This document shows positions 8,212 through 15,760 of a stretch of 64,000 nucleotides of DNA, piece after piece. The DNA is from Lactobacillus xujianguonis (GTDB lineage Bacteria; Bacillota; Bacilli; Lactobacillales; Lactobacillaceae): contig NZ_ML136871.1 of NCBI RefSeq assembly GCF_004009905.1, forward strand, positions 98,687 through 162,686, given 5' to 3'. The notes under the pieces are model-generated. The model did no database searches. It saw nothing but the letters and a program-made list of their open reading frames with translations, and had not been told where the DNA came from. Within the stretch, counting starts at the first letter, position 1. Each line of letters starts with the position of its first letter. The translations under genes were made by a program, and so were the position numbers.

Positions 8212-8667
8212 CTAATTGTCCACATAAACATGTAAGTCAATCTTATCTTCTAGCTCTACATCACACTGATCTTGCCAGTAGTCATAACTATCAGCAAACT
8301 CATTAAGAGCAATTGGTTTAAGTTGACTGTAGTAATAAGTCTTTTCATAAGGCAGCATCATGATGAGTTGTTCTTGAGGGATGTACTTAATATAGTTACC
8401 TATTAATACAATTCGACTTGTGTCTGAGCAGTGATAAATCGTTTGGCATATAGCGTCAACAACTTTACCAATACTGAAAGAATTAACCATCATTCTTTCT
8501 TGTCCATCAGTACGATTACTATGACTAGAAGCACTTGATAACTGCGGACTTGATAAATCAGTTAAACTACGTCCACATCGTCTAGCTAATCTAGGCAATT
8601 TGGACTTTAGCAATTTATCAACTCTATTAGCAGTCTTGTCAAAATCTACATCAGCAAAAAGGTCCAC
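8212..8667 (-). CDS. ArpU-family phage transcriptional regulator
   Basis: About 151 residues, beginning MDLFADVDFDKTANRVDKLLKSKLPRLARRCGRS..., the conserved opening of the ArpU/RinA-like late regulators of Firmicute phages. These activate the packaging and structural operon. A GTG start at 8667, 8 bp after GGAG, is preferred over GTG at 8676. The location, last gene before the late cluster, fits this role. A conserved central helical region and acidic C-terminus are present. Confidence 0.8.
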   Translation of the reverse strand: MDLFADVDFDKTANRVDKLLKSKLPRLARRCGRSLTDLSSPQLSSASSHSNRTDGQERMMVNSFSIGKVVDAICQTIYHCSDTSRIVLIGNYIKYIPQEQLIMMLPYEKTYYYSQLKPIALNEFADSYDYWQDQCDVELEDKIDLHVYVDN

Positions 8668-8790
8668 AGCTATCACTCCATATATAACTAAATCTGATAG
8701 TACTATTATAAGCCATGCGGGTTAGTTATACATTAGGGTAAATGTAAGAATCTAGACCGTTTTTAACTTGTAGTTCTTGGCTTCCGCGAA

Positions 8791-9126
8791 CTAAGTAATA
8801 GCAGCCATCTGCAATATTGCTCCAAATGTAATTGCCATACTTGACAGAATATCTTGTTTTTTCCTTAAATGATTTCTTTGTAGAATCGTTCCAATTGTAG
8901 CCTTATTCAGTCCGGTTGCACGTGCAATATAAGCATTTGAGTGTCCCAAATAATTAAGCCTAATTATTTGATCAACATCCATTTTTGATTTCTTATGTGG
9001 CATTGACAGCAACTCATGAATTTGCTTTAATTTAGTGTTTGATTTAGGAGCCTTAGCAACTGAACCATATTGATCTTCTAAGTCATGAATTAAAAGCAAA
9101 GCTTTTTGATAATTAGTCATTTCCAT
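8791..9126 (-). CDS. Helix-turn-helix phage protein
   Basis: About 111 residues. Residues about 45-85 (DVDQIIRLNYLGHSNAYIARATGLNKATIGTIL) form a clear resolvase/sigma-like helix-turn-helix with the pattern of DNA-binding phage regulators. The start overlaps the 3' end of the upstream gene (ATGGAAATGACT; 9126 chosen, 9120 also possible). No other domain is recognised. It may regulate early-late switching, but nothing shows its target. Confidence 0.6.
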   Translation of the reverse strand: MEMTNYQKALLLIHDLEDQYGSVAKAPKSNTKLKQIHELLSMPHKKSKMDVDQIIRLNYLGHSNAYIARATGLNKATIGTILQRNHLRKKQDILSSMAITFGAILQMAAIT

Positions 9127-9346
9127 CGTTCTCACTCATATCAATGTATTTTATAATCGCACGAGTGGCAACCATCGACATTGGTTCATTCACTCGATTA
9201 GCATAATCTTTCAACACATCATAAGTTGATGCATCAATTAAAATATCCACTCCATTACCTCCATGTAATACTGCATTCCAGTCAAGTGATTTTATGGCAC
9301 GAGCGAATTTTAAGTTACCCTCTGCAATTTCAGTATTAATAGCCAT
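9113..9346 (-). CDS. Small phage protein, possible ribbon-helix-helix type
   Basis: A 77-residue protein. The C-terminal half (ILIDASTYDVLKDYANRVNEPMSMVATRAIIKYID) reads like a ribbon-helix-helix DNA-binding domain: a beta strand followed by two helices. ATG 9346 was chosen because it follows GGAGG by 11 bp; it overlaps the upstream nuclease gene. Function unknown. Confidence 0.5.
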   Translation of the reverse strand: MAINTEIAEGNLKFARAIKSLDWNAVLHGGNGVDILIDASTYDVLKDYANRVNEPMSMVATRAIIKYIDMSENDGND

Positions 9347-9779
9347 ATCCAACTAAGCCTCCATCGATAATCATCAAAGCATCATTAACAGTGCGAGCAA
9401 TGCCGTGAATGATGTTATGAGATTGAAGCATTTTATGAAAAGTCGTTTGTTCTGCGCGTGCCTTACCATCAGCTCTTTTAACTTCAATAAAAAATACTTT
9501 CCCATCAGTCCAGCGAAAGCCAAATAGATCAGAGAAACCTTTTGGAAGTCCTGTAGAAAAGAATCTACCATCAGGAAGCCTAATCTTACCAACATTTGCA
9601 CGAAAAACTGTGCATTGATGTTTTGATAATGCCAATTGGATTTTCTTTTGAATAGCATGTTCAGAATCATCATCTTGACCGGTAGTTACAGTGCTTGGTG
9701 CATAGAATTCAAAAGAAACAGAAATCTTTCCATCTATCTTATGAATGTTTAAATCAGTAACTTCAGGAAAGAATGGCAT
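9336..9779 (-). CDS. VRR-NUC domain nuclease
   Basis: About 147 residues from the ATG at 9779 (AGGA 9 bp upstream; longer forms starting at TTG or 9836 are possible). SEHAIQKKIQLALSKHQCTVFRANVG, GLPKGFSDLFGF, VFFIEVKRADGKARAEQ and the following helix are the VRR-NUC signature; catalytic residues are the Glu of SEHAIQ, Asp of SDL, and Glu-x-Lys of IEVK. Family members are restriction-like nucleases common in phage replication modules, some acting on branched DNA. Confidence 0.82.
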   Translation of the reverse strand: MPFFPEVTDLNIHKIDGKISVSFEFYAPSTVTTGQDDDSEHAIQKKIQLALSKHQCTVFRANVGKIRLPDGRFFSTGLPKGFSDLFGFRWTDGKVFFIEVKRADGKARAEQTTFHKMLQSHNIIHGIARTVNDALMIIDGGLVGYGY

Positions 9780-9795
9780 ATCAAACAATCCTAAA

Positions 9796-10071
9796 TTATC
9801 CAAGAGAATCACCACTCGTATTAAAAATGTAACCACTGTATTTGTCAGAACGCATAAGCTTCTGTAAATCTTTCATAGTTGCATGTGGTTTGATTACTTC
9901 GATCGATGCTGGATCCAATGGATAGAAGTCACTCATAAATTCATCGCCCCATAAACCTCCACATTTTACAGGGATGTAAATTTCTGTAGCTGTTTTATCC
10001 AAAACAATGGAATCAGCAAAAACCTTACGTCCATTTTTGTCATGACTAATCGGATTAGCCTTACTTGACAT
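9796..10071 (-). CDS. Unrecognised phage protein (91 residues)
   Basis: Starts MSSKANPISHDKNGRK behind GGAGGACAACAATT at 10071; a longer reading from 10107 would lack a site. Ends YSGYIFNTSGDSLG. A beta-rich central segment (VLDKTATEIYIPVKCGGLWGDEF) suggests a small folded domain, but I recognise no family. It overlaps the preceding gene and ends close to the nuclease start, so it belongs to the same early operon. Confidence 0.55.
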   Translation of the reverse strand: MSSKANPISHDKNGRKVFADSIVLDKTATEIYIPVKCGGLWGDEFMSDFYPLDPASIEVIKPHATMKDLQKLMRSDKYSGYIFNTSGDSLG

Positions 10072-10297
10072 AATTGTTGTCCTCCAAATCATGTATTTTT
10101 CTAGCAAGAATCATGATTGATTCCCACAACAGATTATCTTGAGCTGTAGACTTATGATCACTAGCTTCATAACATTTTTTGATTGTTTCCAAGATTTGAT
10201 CATTAAGTTCATTTGAATCGTGAATTGTTTTCATCATTTTTTCGTTTGATTTACTGTTTCGATGATTAGAAATCATCATTAAAATGATAAAAAACAA
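10061..10297 (-). CDS. Unrecognised small helical phage protein
   Basis: Up to 78 residues. The true start is unclear, since several internal ATGs exist (MMISNHRNS, MMKTIHDSN) and none has a strong site. The C-terminal 55 residues are predicted helical (NELNDQILETIKKCYEASDHK, then LLWESIMILARKIHDLEDNN). It overlaps the next gene by 11 bp. Function unknown. Confidence 0.45.
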   Translation of the reverse strand: MFFIILMMISNHRNSKSNEKMMKTIHDSNELNDQILETIKKCYEASDHKSTAQDNLLWESIMILARKIHDLEDNNYVK

Positions 10298-10308
10298 TCA
10301 GAATGAGA

Positions 10309-10521
10309 TTAATGATTGTCTGTATCATTTTTCTCTTCAATCATTTCAGTCTGCATACTCATTAAGCTAGCAACAATACCGGTTTTCTGCATTTGGGCTA
10401 ATTCGTTTAAGTTAACCTTATCAATGCTGGCAGTTAACTTAATAACCACTGCATCATCTTTAAAGTTCACGGCGTTAACGGCTGCAGGAAATTTAATTTT
10501 CTTGCCTTCTAAATCTTTCAT
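10309..10521 (-). CDS. Unrecognised phage protein (70 residues)
   Basis: MKDLEGKKIKFPAAVNAVNFKDDAVVIKLTAS... reads as alternating beta strands followed by a helix (NELAQMQKTGIVASLMSMQTEMIEE) and an acidic end. The gene starts two bases after the preceding stop, in the same early operon. Small proteins of this layout occur near recombination genes in lactic phages, but I cannot assign one. Confidence 0.5.
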   Translation of the reverse strand: MKDLEGKKIKFPAAVNAVNFKDDAVVIKLTASIDKVNLNELAQMQKTGIVASLMSMQTEMIEEKNDTDNH

Positions 10522-10523
10522 GT

Positions 10524-10793
10524 TTATTCCACGCTTTCATAAATTTGCACATTGTTTTTTTTGCATGCTTCAAATAGCTCATAACGATCATTAAAAATAC
10601 GTGTTAAATTAAGAAAACATGCTAACGGTTGTGTATCTGGCACAAAAACATTAGCTCCTTCATATGTTTTCTTTGGAGGCTTAGTTTCACAAAATTTACC
10701 ATAGCCAACAAAATCACCTTGTTCAAGAAAATAAGTTTTTCTTGGTATTAACTGATCTGCTGACGTAATCTCTCTGGTATCATGCATCTTCAT
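10524..10793 (-). CDS. Unrecognised phage protein (89 residues)
   Basis: Starts MKMHDTREITSADQLIPRKTY and ends NNVQIYESVE. Its ATG overlaps the TGA of the 24-residue ORF upstream in a four-base ATGA, so translation is likely coupled. There is an AAGGAG site upstream. No recognised domain. Confidence 0.55.
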   Translation of the reverse strand: MKMHDTREITSADQLIPRKTYFLEQGDFVGYGKFCETKPPKKTYEGANVFVPDTQPLACFLNLTRIFNDRYELFEACKKNNVQIYESVE

Positions 10794-10864
10794 GCTCCTT
10801 TAACCATTTCAAACCAAGTGCATCCCTGCCAGTCACCATCGTCATCGTACACTGTGACTTTCAT
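10790..10864 (-). CDS. 24-residue leader-like small ORF
   Basis: MKVTVYDDDGDWQGCTWFEMVKGA behind a strong AAGGAGCAAC site and ATG at 10864. It ends with an ATGA overlap into the next gene, and its own 3' end carries that gene's ribosome binding site. It could be a coupling leader or a real micro-protein; the acidic DDDGDW motif is notable. Confidence 0.4.
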   Translation of the reverse strand: MKVTVYDDDGDWQGCTWFEMVKGA

Positions 10865-10872
10865 GTTGCTCC

Positions 10873-11286
10873 TTAATAATCATATGCATCGTTAAGCATT
10901 TCTTCTAAGTCGTTTTGCCAATCATCTGTATCAAAACCATAAATCCACTGTAATTTATTTAACATTGCAGTAAGTAATTCATTTGCCTCATCTTGACGTT
11001 CAAATTTGTTTGAGTAAGATTCAATTTCATTAAGTATTGAATCAATTGCCTTTCTACGTTTATTTGCTCTCACTGTATTTTTAGGCACATCTTTAAATAC
11101 CAGCGTTCCACGTTTTAAACCTATTGCTTTTTCAATATTCCTTAAATTTAATTCATCTGAATCAACAACTTGTGCATATTCCTCATTTTCAGATGTTAAA
11201 TAGTTAATCATTCCTGAAACTAGTCTTCTGTTAACTGCTGTAACGTATTCTTGTTTGTCAGTGTCATAAATAATTGCTTTAGTCAT
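10873..11286 (-). CDS. Unrecognised phage protein (137 residues)
   Basis: Start MTKAIIYDTDKQEY at 11286 follows GGAGCACGAAA; an upstream in-frame start at 11304 would precede this site. Acidic overall with a C-terminal helical region (ELLTAMLNKLQWIYGFDTDDWQNDLEEMLNDAYDY). It overlaps the upstream gene by 8 bp. No family recognised. Confidence 0.55.
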   Translation of the reverse strand: MTKAIIYDTDKQEYVTAVNRRLVSGMINYLTSENEEYAQVVDSDELNLRNIEKAIGLKRGTLVFKDVPKNTVRANKRRKAIDSILNEIESYSNKFERQDEANELLTAMLNKLQWIYGFDTDDWQNDLEEMLNDAYDY

Positions 11287-11485
11287 TTTCGTGCTCCTTT
11301 TCAAACTCTTCTTTGGCTTTTTCTGTTAGGAACTTAAGCGTCAGCATCGTAGCATTAAAGCCTAAATAAAGTTTTCTTGTGTTAACTTTATGACCTTTAT
11401 TCCAATGCCATTGTTGTCTTTTGACATCACTTAACTCAGACTCAACAGTTTTAATTCCATCATTAAACAGTTTTTTATCAATCAT
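11279..11485 (-). CDS. Unrecognised small phage protein (68 residues)
   Basis: MIDKKLFNDGIKTVESELSDVKRQQWHWNKGHKV... is helical, basic at the centre and acidic at the end. It overlaps genes on both sides by 7-8 bp, typical of translational coupling. No assignable function. Confidence 0.55.
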   Translation of the reverse strand: MIDKKLFNDGIKTVESELSDVKRQQWHWNKGHKVNTRKLYLGFNATMLTLKFLTEKAKEEFEKEHEND

Positions 11486-12053
11486 TTTCCTTCTCCTTTA
11501 GCCATTTCAACCCCAAAATGGAGTAGCCGGCTAAATCTAATAACGTATCTTCAAGTGATTCATCATTTTCCTTTAGCTCACCCTTTTTAATCAACGAACT
11601 AATTCGATTAAATTTATCGCCCAAACGAATTTTCAAAACTAGCAAGCCATCCTCATCCAGTGATTTACCAAATGAATCGCCATAAGCATCATTCTTTTCC
11701 TGTAATGTTTCAGCCAAATGATCCGTGTACTTGATGAAAGGGTTAGATTTATTCATCGGAATAATTAATTCATGATTAGAATTTCTAACTGCTTCAATCT
11801 GATTAATGAAATCATTTAATAAAGATTCTTGATGAGAATTAAGAAATTTTAATCCATTATTCAACCATTTTTTCTTAGTGAAATCATAAATATCTGTTGG
11901 ATGAAGTGGATGACTAATTATGCCAATTTTTTCCACATTCATAGCATTTTGTTGTTTTAGCAATGGTAACCACGCTAGATCAAGTCTGTCGTCAATTTTA
12001 CGTACTGCTGCAATTAATTCTTCTGGTCTAGTGTCTTTAGTAATCTCAGTCAT
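11478..12053 (-). CDS. DUF1599-like nucleotide-modification-associated protein
   Basis: A 191-residue protein. The C-terminal 80 residues (HLAETLQEKNDAYGDSFGKSLDEDG, then IRLGDKFNRISSLIK and SLEDTLLDLAGYSILGL) match the DUF1599 pattern, with conserved Lys, Tyr-Gly-xx-Phe, Asp-Lys and Asp-LAGY. This is a MazG-like all-alpha family often linked to phage nucleotide metabolism. The N-terminal half is not recognised. The enzymatic role is inferred from family only. Confidence 0.7.
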   Translation of the reverse strand: MTEITKDTRPEELIAAVRKIDDRLDLAWLPLLKQQNAMNVEKIGIISHPLHPTDIYDFTKKKWLNNGLKFLNSHQESLLNDFINQIEAVRNSNHELIIPMNKSNPFIKYTDHLAETLQEKNDAYGDSFGKSLDEDGLLVLKIRLGDKFNRISSLIKKGELKENDESLEDTLLDLAGYSILGLKWLKEKEND

Positions 12054-12101
12054 TGCTAGGCTCCTTTCTAACGTCCCGCATGTAGTCCTATTGATAAAGG
12101 T

Positions 12102-12281
12102 TCAATCATATAAAATCCTTTCTAATTTGATGATTAATTGATTAGTATCGCTTTTATCGTCATAATCAATTAATCTGATAATTCCGTCATGTGACTTCCA
12201 CACCGGCTGCGCGATGTGGTAAGCGAACTTAATCGTGGTACCGTCACTGTAATACCAATTTCCGTTTTTGAAGTTAATCAT
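12102..12281 (-). CDS. Small phage protein (59 residues)
   Basis: MINFKNGNWYYSDGTTIKFAYHIAQPVWKSHDG... starts inside the 3' end of the upstream gene (8-bp overlap) and has an early aromatic-rich, beta-like half followed by a charged tail. Its TGA overlaps a further 13-codon ORF (12063-12104) that has its own AAAGGA site. Function unknown. Confidence 0.5.
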   Translation of the reverse strand: MINFKNGNWYYSDGTTIKFAYHIAQPVWKSHDGIIRLIDYDDKSDTNQLIIKLERILYD

Positions 12282-12480
12282 CTCTTATGTTTAAAAACAA
12301 AACTTGATCACGATCAATTATCGTAAATTCCTTATCATTATTGTTAAAGTAAAGAAAATGGTTACTTGATTGATCCAATCGAATACTGTCTTTCAATTCT
12401 TTTGCATCTGAATATGAATCACACAATTCAACAGGAAAGGTAAACTCTTTTCCGTTTTTTAAGGCAACTTTAACTTTCAT
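12274..12480 (-). CDS. Unrecognised small phage protein (68 residues)
   Basis: MKVKVALKNGKEFTFPVELCDSYSDAKELKDSIR... alternates beta strands with one helix and ends RDQVLFLNIRDD, consistent with a compact alpha-beta fold. It has a GGAGG site and is the first gene after the noncoding candidate origin. Function unknown. Confidence 0.5.
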   Translation of the reverse strand: MKVKVALKNGKEFTFPVELCDSYSDAKELKDSIRLDQSSNHFLYFNNNDKEFTIIDRDQVLFLNIRDD

Positions 12481-12767
12481 TTTTCCTCCACATCAACTGA
12501 GTACAAACATGAGTTGGTCTTGTGACTAGTTTTCAAAAAAAGTGACACGTTTATGTTTAGTTCGTGACGGCTACAAGTCCTACAGCCAGTAGTATTGTGT
12601 TAAGTATTACTACTTTTTTTCTTTTAAATATATTTATAAAAAAGAAAAATAATATAAAAAGATATGTTTTTAAACTAATCATTTCAAAAAAAGCAATCAC
12701 AGCCATACGGACGCAAGACTTGCCGCGATTTGTTAACTAGTCATATCACATCACAGCTAGTCACAGA
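12481..12767. other. Noncoding region, candidate phage replication origin
   Basis: A gap of nearly 290 bp directly downstream of the primase-helicase gene. It holds repeated GTGACTAG words (on both strands near 12520 and 12757), an extreme AT tract (12600-12660, nearly pure A/T), and a hairpin AGTAGTA/TACTACT followed by T7 on the plus strand. Origins of lactic phages often sit beside the primase gene and combine such repeats with AT-rich DNA. No gene seen. Confidence 0.35.
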
Positions 12768-15095
12768 TTAATTCCAGTCAAAATGAAGTGGTTCTTTTTT
12801 TAATTTAATACCGATATAGTATCGTCCATCGCTTCTATGTTCTTTTGGAAGTTTCTTAGTCATTTCTTTGCCAAACTTAGTCATTGACATTAAGTGTTCA
12901 TTGGAATTTTTAGCCCAATCACGGTAGCAATCGTATAACGGTCTAGCTTGAATGCTATAACCGCCACCTGCAACACAGCACTCATCAAGGAATGCTTCAA
13001 GCGGATCCATACTTTGTCTGTATGTTCGCGATGCATCCCTGACTTTATCAGGATCTTTAAGACCCTCTCTCTGCCACATGATTGCACCCTGAACGATCCA
13101 ATTTAAAATTCCAGTCCATTCAGATCTCAACTTGTTTTCCAAATTTTTATCAACTTTGTTTTCTGGAATCTGGACATTGAATGGAATAACTTTTAGTCTG
13201 CGCCAGATACCCTCATCAGTACCTCTGATAAATGGTAAGTGGTTAGTTGCCATCCAGATTTTAAATTTAGGATCATATTCGAATTCTTTACCGTAAAGAA
13301 ACCGTGCTAGAATTTTATCTCCACCGGTCAATTGCTTAACTAGTGATTCGTCTAAGCGACTACCCTCATTAGCTTCAGAACTGGTTACTAACCTGGTATT
13401 TTCCAATCGGGCAATGTCAGAATTAGCACTCCCTCCCGAATTGTGGACGACAATGGATTCAACTGACATTTGTTTAGCATAAGAACCAAGAATGTTTCTC
13501 AAAGTATTAATAAATACTGATTTACCATTACGACCAGTACCAAGTAGTAAAAACATTACTTGTTCTGCAGTGGAACCAGTAGCAGAATAACCAACAGCTT
13601 TTTGAATGTAATGAATTAATTCTGGATCATGATTAAAGATTTGATCTAAGAAGGTTTCCCACATTGGAGCATCAACATTGTCTGAGTACTCTGCTGTAGT
13701 TTGCTCACTAAACATCATCTTGATGTTGTGATCTTTTAACTCACCATTAGTTAAATCAACATATCCGGATTCAGTGTTTAGAATCATATTGTCATGATCA
13801 AACAAACCGTGATTAATCGTGACGTATTTTTTAAATTCATCGATCATATGAACTTTGGCCATATGAGAGCGAGAGTCTTTGATAAATTTTCGCCACTCAT
13901 TCATGATCTTGCTGCTATCCGTTTTAGTTGAAAAACTATTATCTGGTTTTTCAGTTTTGATTGAATTAACAACTTTTTCTGCGGCTAGCTCAATGTGTCT
14001 GCCGTTATCTGGTTCCCAATATGATCCATTATAGAAATACCACTGCTTGTCATCAGCTAAATACCGGAACACTTCACCGAATTGGTCATTAAGTCTCTGT
14101 CCTCTCCCCGTATCATCCCAGGAACGAGCAGGCTTTTTCTTTTTTGGCTGATTCCATGCAAAAGTTAATTTAGGTTTCTTACCATTCTGCTTAGGATCAT
14201 AAATGTTTTGTGTGTCATTGATAGCCCTATTTAACAGGGATGTTCCATAAGTAGTGGCACCGCGTTTTTCATCGTATTTTTCTCGCATCAAAGTACTGTT
14301 TCGAAAAATAGTATCCATCTTGTGAAAGTCACGTCCACACCAGAAGGCAAGATCATTAGCAAATGCAAGATCAGCTTCAGATTGAGAGCCGTAAAATTGT
14401 TCCCAACCGCCCTCCATGAACATCTTGAATCGTGTACCAATACTTGAAGCCTCAGCTTTTTTAATAATTTCAGGAATTGAAAGATCAATTGCAGAAATCT
14501 CAGTATCACTGACTGTGTTTGGAATTTTCTTTTCCTTGCCAAATAGAAAATCGTAAAGCGTCTGCATTTCAGAATCATTGAGCGATTGAACTCCAGGTGG
14601 GCTAATTGAATTACCAGTTAGTGCAAAGAAACGTCCTTTTTGATACATTTCAAAATTTCCTTTTCTTCTGCGTCTGCCTGGAATCTTGCCTTTAAAGATT
14701 GCATGGATCCCGGTACCACTTTGTGATATTTCCATGTAAGTCCCTTTAGTTAATTGTTTGAATTTATTAACTAAGTTGTCTGGAGTATTGTCACCTTGAT
14801 GCCAATCGGATATATCATCTTGAATGTGATCAATATCCAAGCCTACATAGCCATTAGCAAAGTAAAACGCTAAGCCGTCTGCATGTGCATTTTCTTGCAA
14901 TGCTTGGTAAGCAGTATCAAAATCAGACCATGTATTAGGGTCATTTGACTTACCGGTTCTACCAGTATGCGGATCAAGTGGAATTTTAGTGTTTTTCTTT
15001 CGCTCCGGCACCCATTTCAAATGAAACAAGCCCCATTGTTTCAATTCTTTTAACTCATTAGGAATCGTTTTTTCGTAATGTGTGAATTTTGCCAC
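12768..15095 (-). CDS. P4-type phage primase-helicase
   Basis: A 775-residue replication protein. The N-terminal part carries a primase-polymerase pattern (GLAFYFANGYVGLDIDHIQDD near residue 85, then EISQSGTGIHAIFKG). A central linker follows, then a D5-N type region. The SF3 helicase has Walker A GTGRNGKSVF near residue 515, Walker B-like RLVTSSEANEG and the sensor MATNHLPFIRGTDEGIWRR. GTG start at 15095, 10 bp after GGAGG. Primes and unwinds phage DNA at the origin. Follows the DUF669 gene in a replication operon. Confidence 0.88.
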   Translation of the reverse strand: MAKFTHYEKTIPNELKELKQWGLFHLKWVPERKKNTKIPLDPHTGRTGKSNDPNTWSDFDTAYQALQENAHADGLAFYFANGYVGLDIDHIQDDISDWHQGDNTPDNLVNKFKQLTKGTYMEISQSGTGIHAIFKGKIPGRRRRKGNFEMYQKGRFFALTGNSISPPGVQSLNDSEMQTLYDFLFGKEKKIPNTVSDTEISAIDLSIPEIIKKAEASSIGTRFKMFMEGGWEQFYGSQSEADLAFANDLAFWCGRDFHKMDTIFRNSTLMREKYDEKRGATTYGTSLLNRAINDTQNIYDPKQNGKKPKLTFAWNQPKKKKPARSWDDTGRGQRLNDQFGEVFRYLADDKQWYFYNGSYWEPDNGRHIELAAEKVVNSIKTEKPDNSFSTKTDSSKIMNEWRKFIKDSRSHMAKVHMIDEFKKYVTINHGLFDHDNMILNTESGYVDLTNGELKDHNIKMMFSEQTTAEYSDNVDAPMWETFLDQIFNHDPELIHYIQKAVGYSATGSTAEQVMFLLLGTGRNGKSVFINTLRNILGSYAKQMSVESIVVHNSGGSANSDIARLENTRLVTSSEANEGSRLDESLVKQLTGGDKILARFLYGKEFEYDPKFKIWMATNHLPFIRGTDEGIWRRLKVIPFNVQIPENKVDKNLENKLRSEWTGILNWIVQGAIMWQREGLKDPDKVRDASRTYRQSMDPLEAFLDECCVAGGGYSIQARPLYDCYRDWAKNSNEHLMSMTKFGKEMTKKLPKEHRSDGRYYIGIKLKKEPLHFDWN

Positions 15096-15102
15096 CTATT
15101 AA

Positions 15103-15186
15103 TCACCTCCACATTACATAAATGATGTAAGCAATCACGAGTAACAAACATAATCCACTAAGGATAATTTCTATTTGCATATTCAT
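15103..15186 (-). CDS. 27-residue membrane micro-protein
   Basis: MNMQIEIILSGLCLLLVIAYIIYVMWR is almost entirely one hydrophobic helix with a Trp-Arg end. It starts two bases after the DUF669 stop (TAATCATG) and its stop lies at the primase ribosome binding site. Coding is supported by clean packing between two genes, but no ribosome binding site is strong. Confidence 0.4.
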   Translation of the reverse strand: MNMQIEIILSGLCLLLVIAYIIYVMWR

Positions 15187-15188
15187 GA

Positions 15189-15758
15189 TTAGAATGGAAT
15201 ATCCGCATCACTTAACTCAGTGGCATTTGCATCACCGCGCGTACCTTGGAATGGATCATCTGCTGCAGGCTTAGCACCTTGCTTTGGATACTTGGTTGGA
15301 TGCCATGAGTTAGTGAAAGTACTGTTTTGTTTACGTTTTTCACCTTGATATTCGTTCTCACCAAGTGAAACGTAAATTCTAACAAACTTGCCTTCACAAG
15401 CTTTCATCAAGTCATCTTTACCTTTGATGTACTTGTCAATTTGTGCTTGAGTTAAGCCAATTGCATCAGCGATATTTGCTAAATCCTCTTGGCTGTACTC
15501 ACCTGAATCTTGACCGGTGTTAGGATCTTTAGCAGTCCATACATTAGCAAAGTAGTGTCTGCCATGTTCCTTAGCATTGGTGTCTTTAAGTTCAGGTACT
15601 TTATCCAAATCATCACGAATTAAGAAATCGAATTTCATGTATTCGTGACCACCCTTACTTGCATCACCAGTAACTTTACTGATTTGCATTTCGTAAATTC
15701 CTTTTGGAATCAAATTTGATTTGTCGTTTGTTTTTTCTTTTAAGTCAATAAAACCCAT
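15189..15758 (-). CDS. DUF669 phage protein with SSB-like acidic tail
   Basis: A 189-residue protein with the DUF669 layout (GIYEMQISKVTGDASKGGHEYMKFDFLIRDD, then a helical region IADAIGLTQAQIDKYIKG and a final beta segment FVRIYVSL). It ends in ELSDADIPF, which matches the acidic DxDIPF tip by which bacterial SSB proteins recruit repair and replication partners. Members of this family are found in phage replication operons, where I infer single-strand DNA binding. It lies between the helicase and the primase. Confidence 0.78.
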   Translation of the reverse strand: MGFIDLKEKTNDKSNLIPKGIYEMQISKVTGDASKGGHEYMKFDFLIRDDLDKVPELKDTNAKEHGRHYFANVWTAKDPNTGQDSGEYSQEDLANIADAIGLTQAQIDKYIKGKDDLMKACEGKFVRIYVSLGENEYQGEKRKQNSTFTNSWHPTKYPKQGAKPAADDPFQGTRGDANATELSDADIPF

Positions 15759-15760
15759 TG

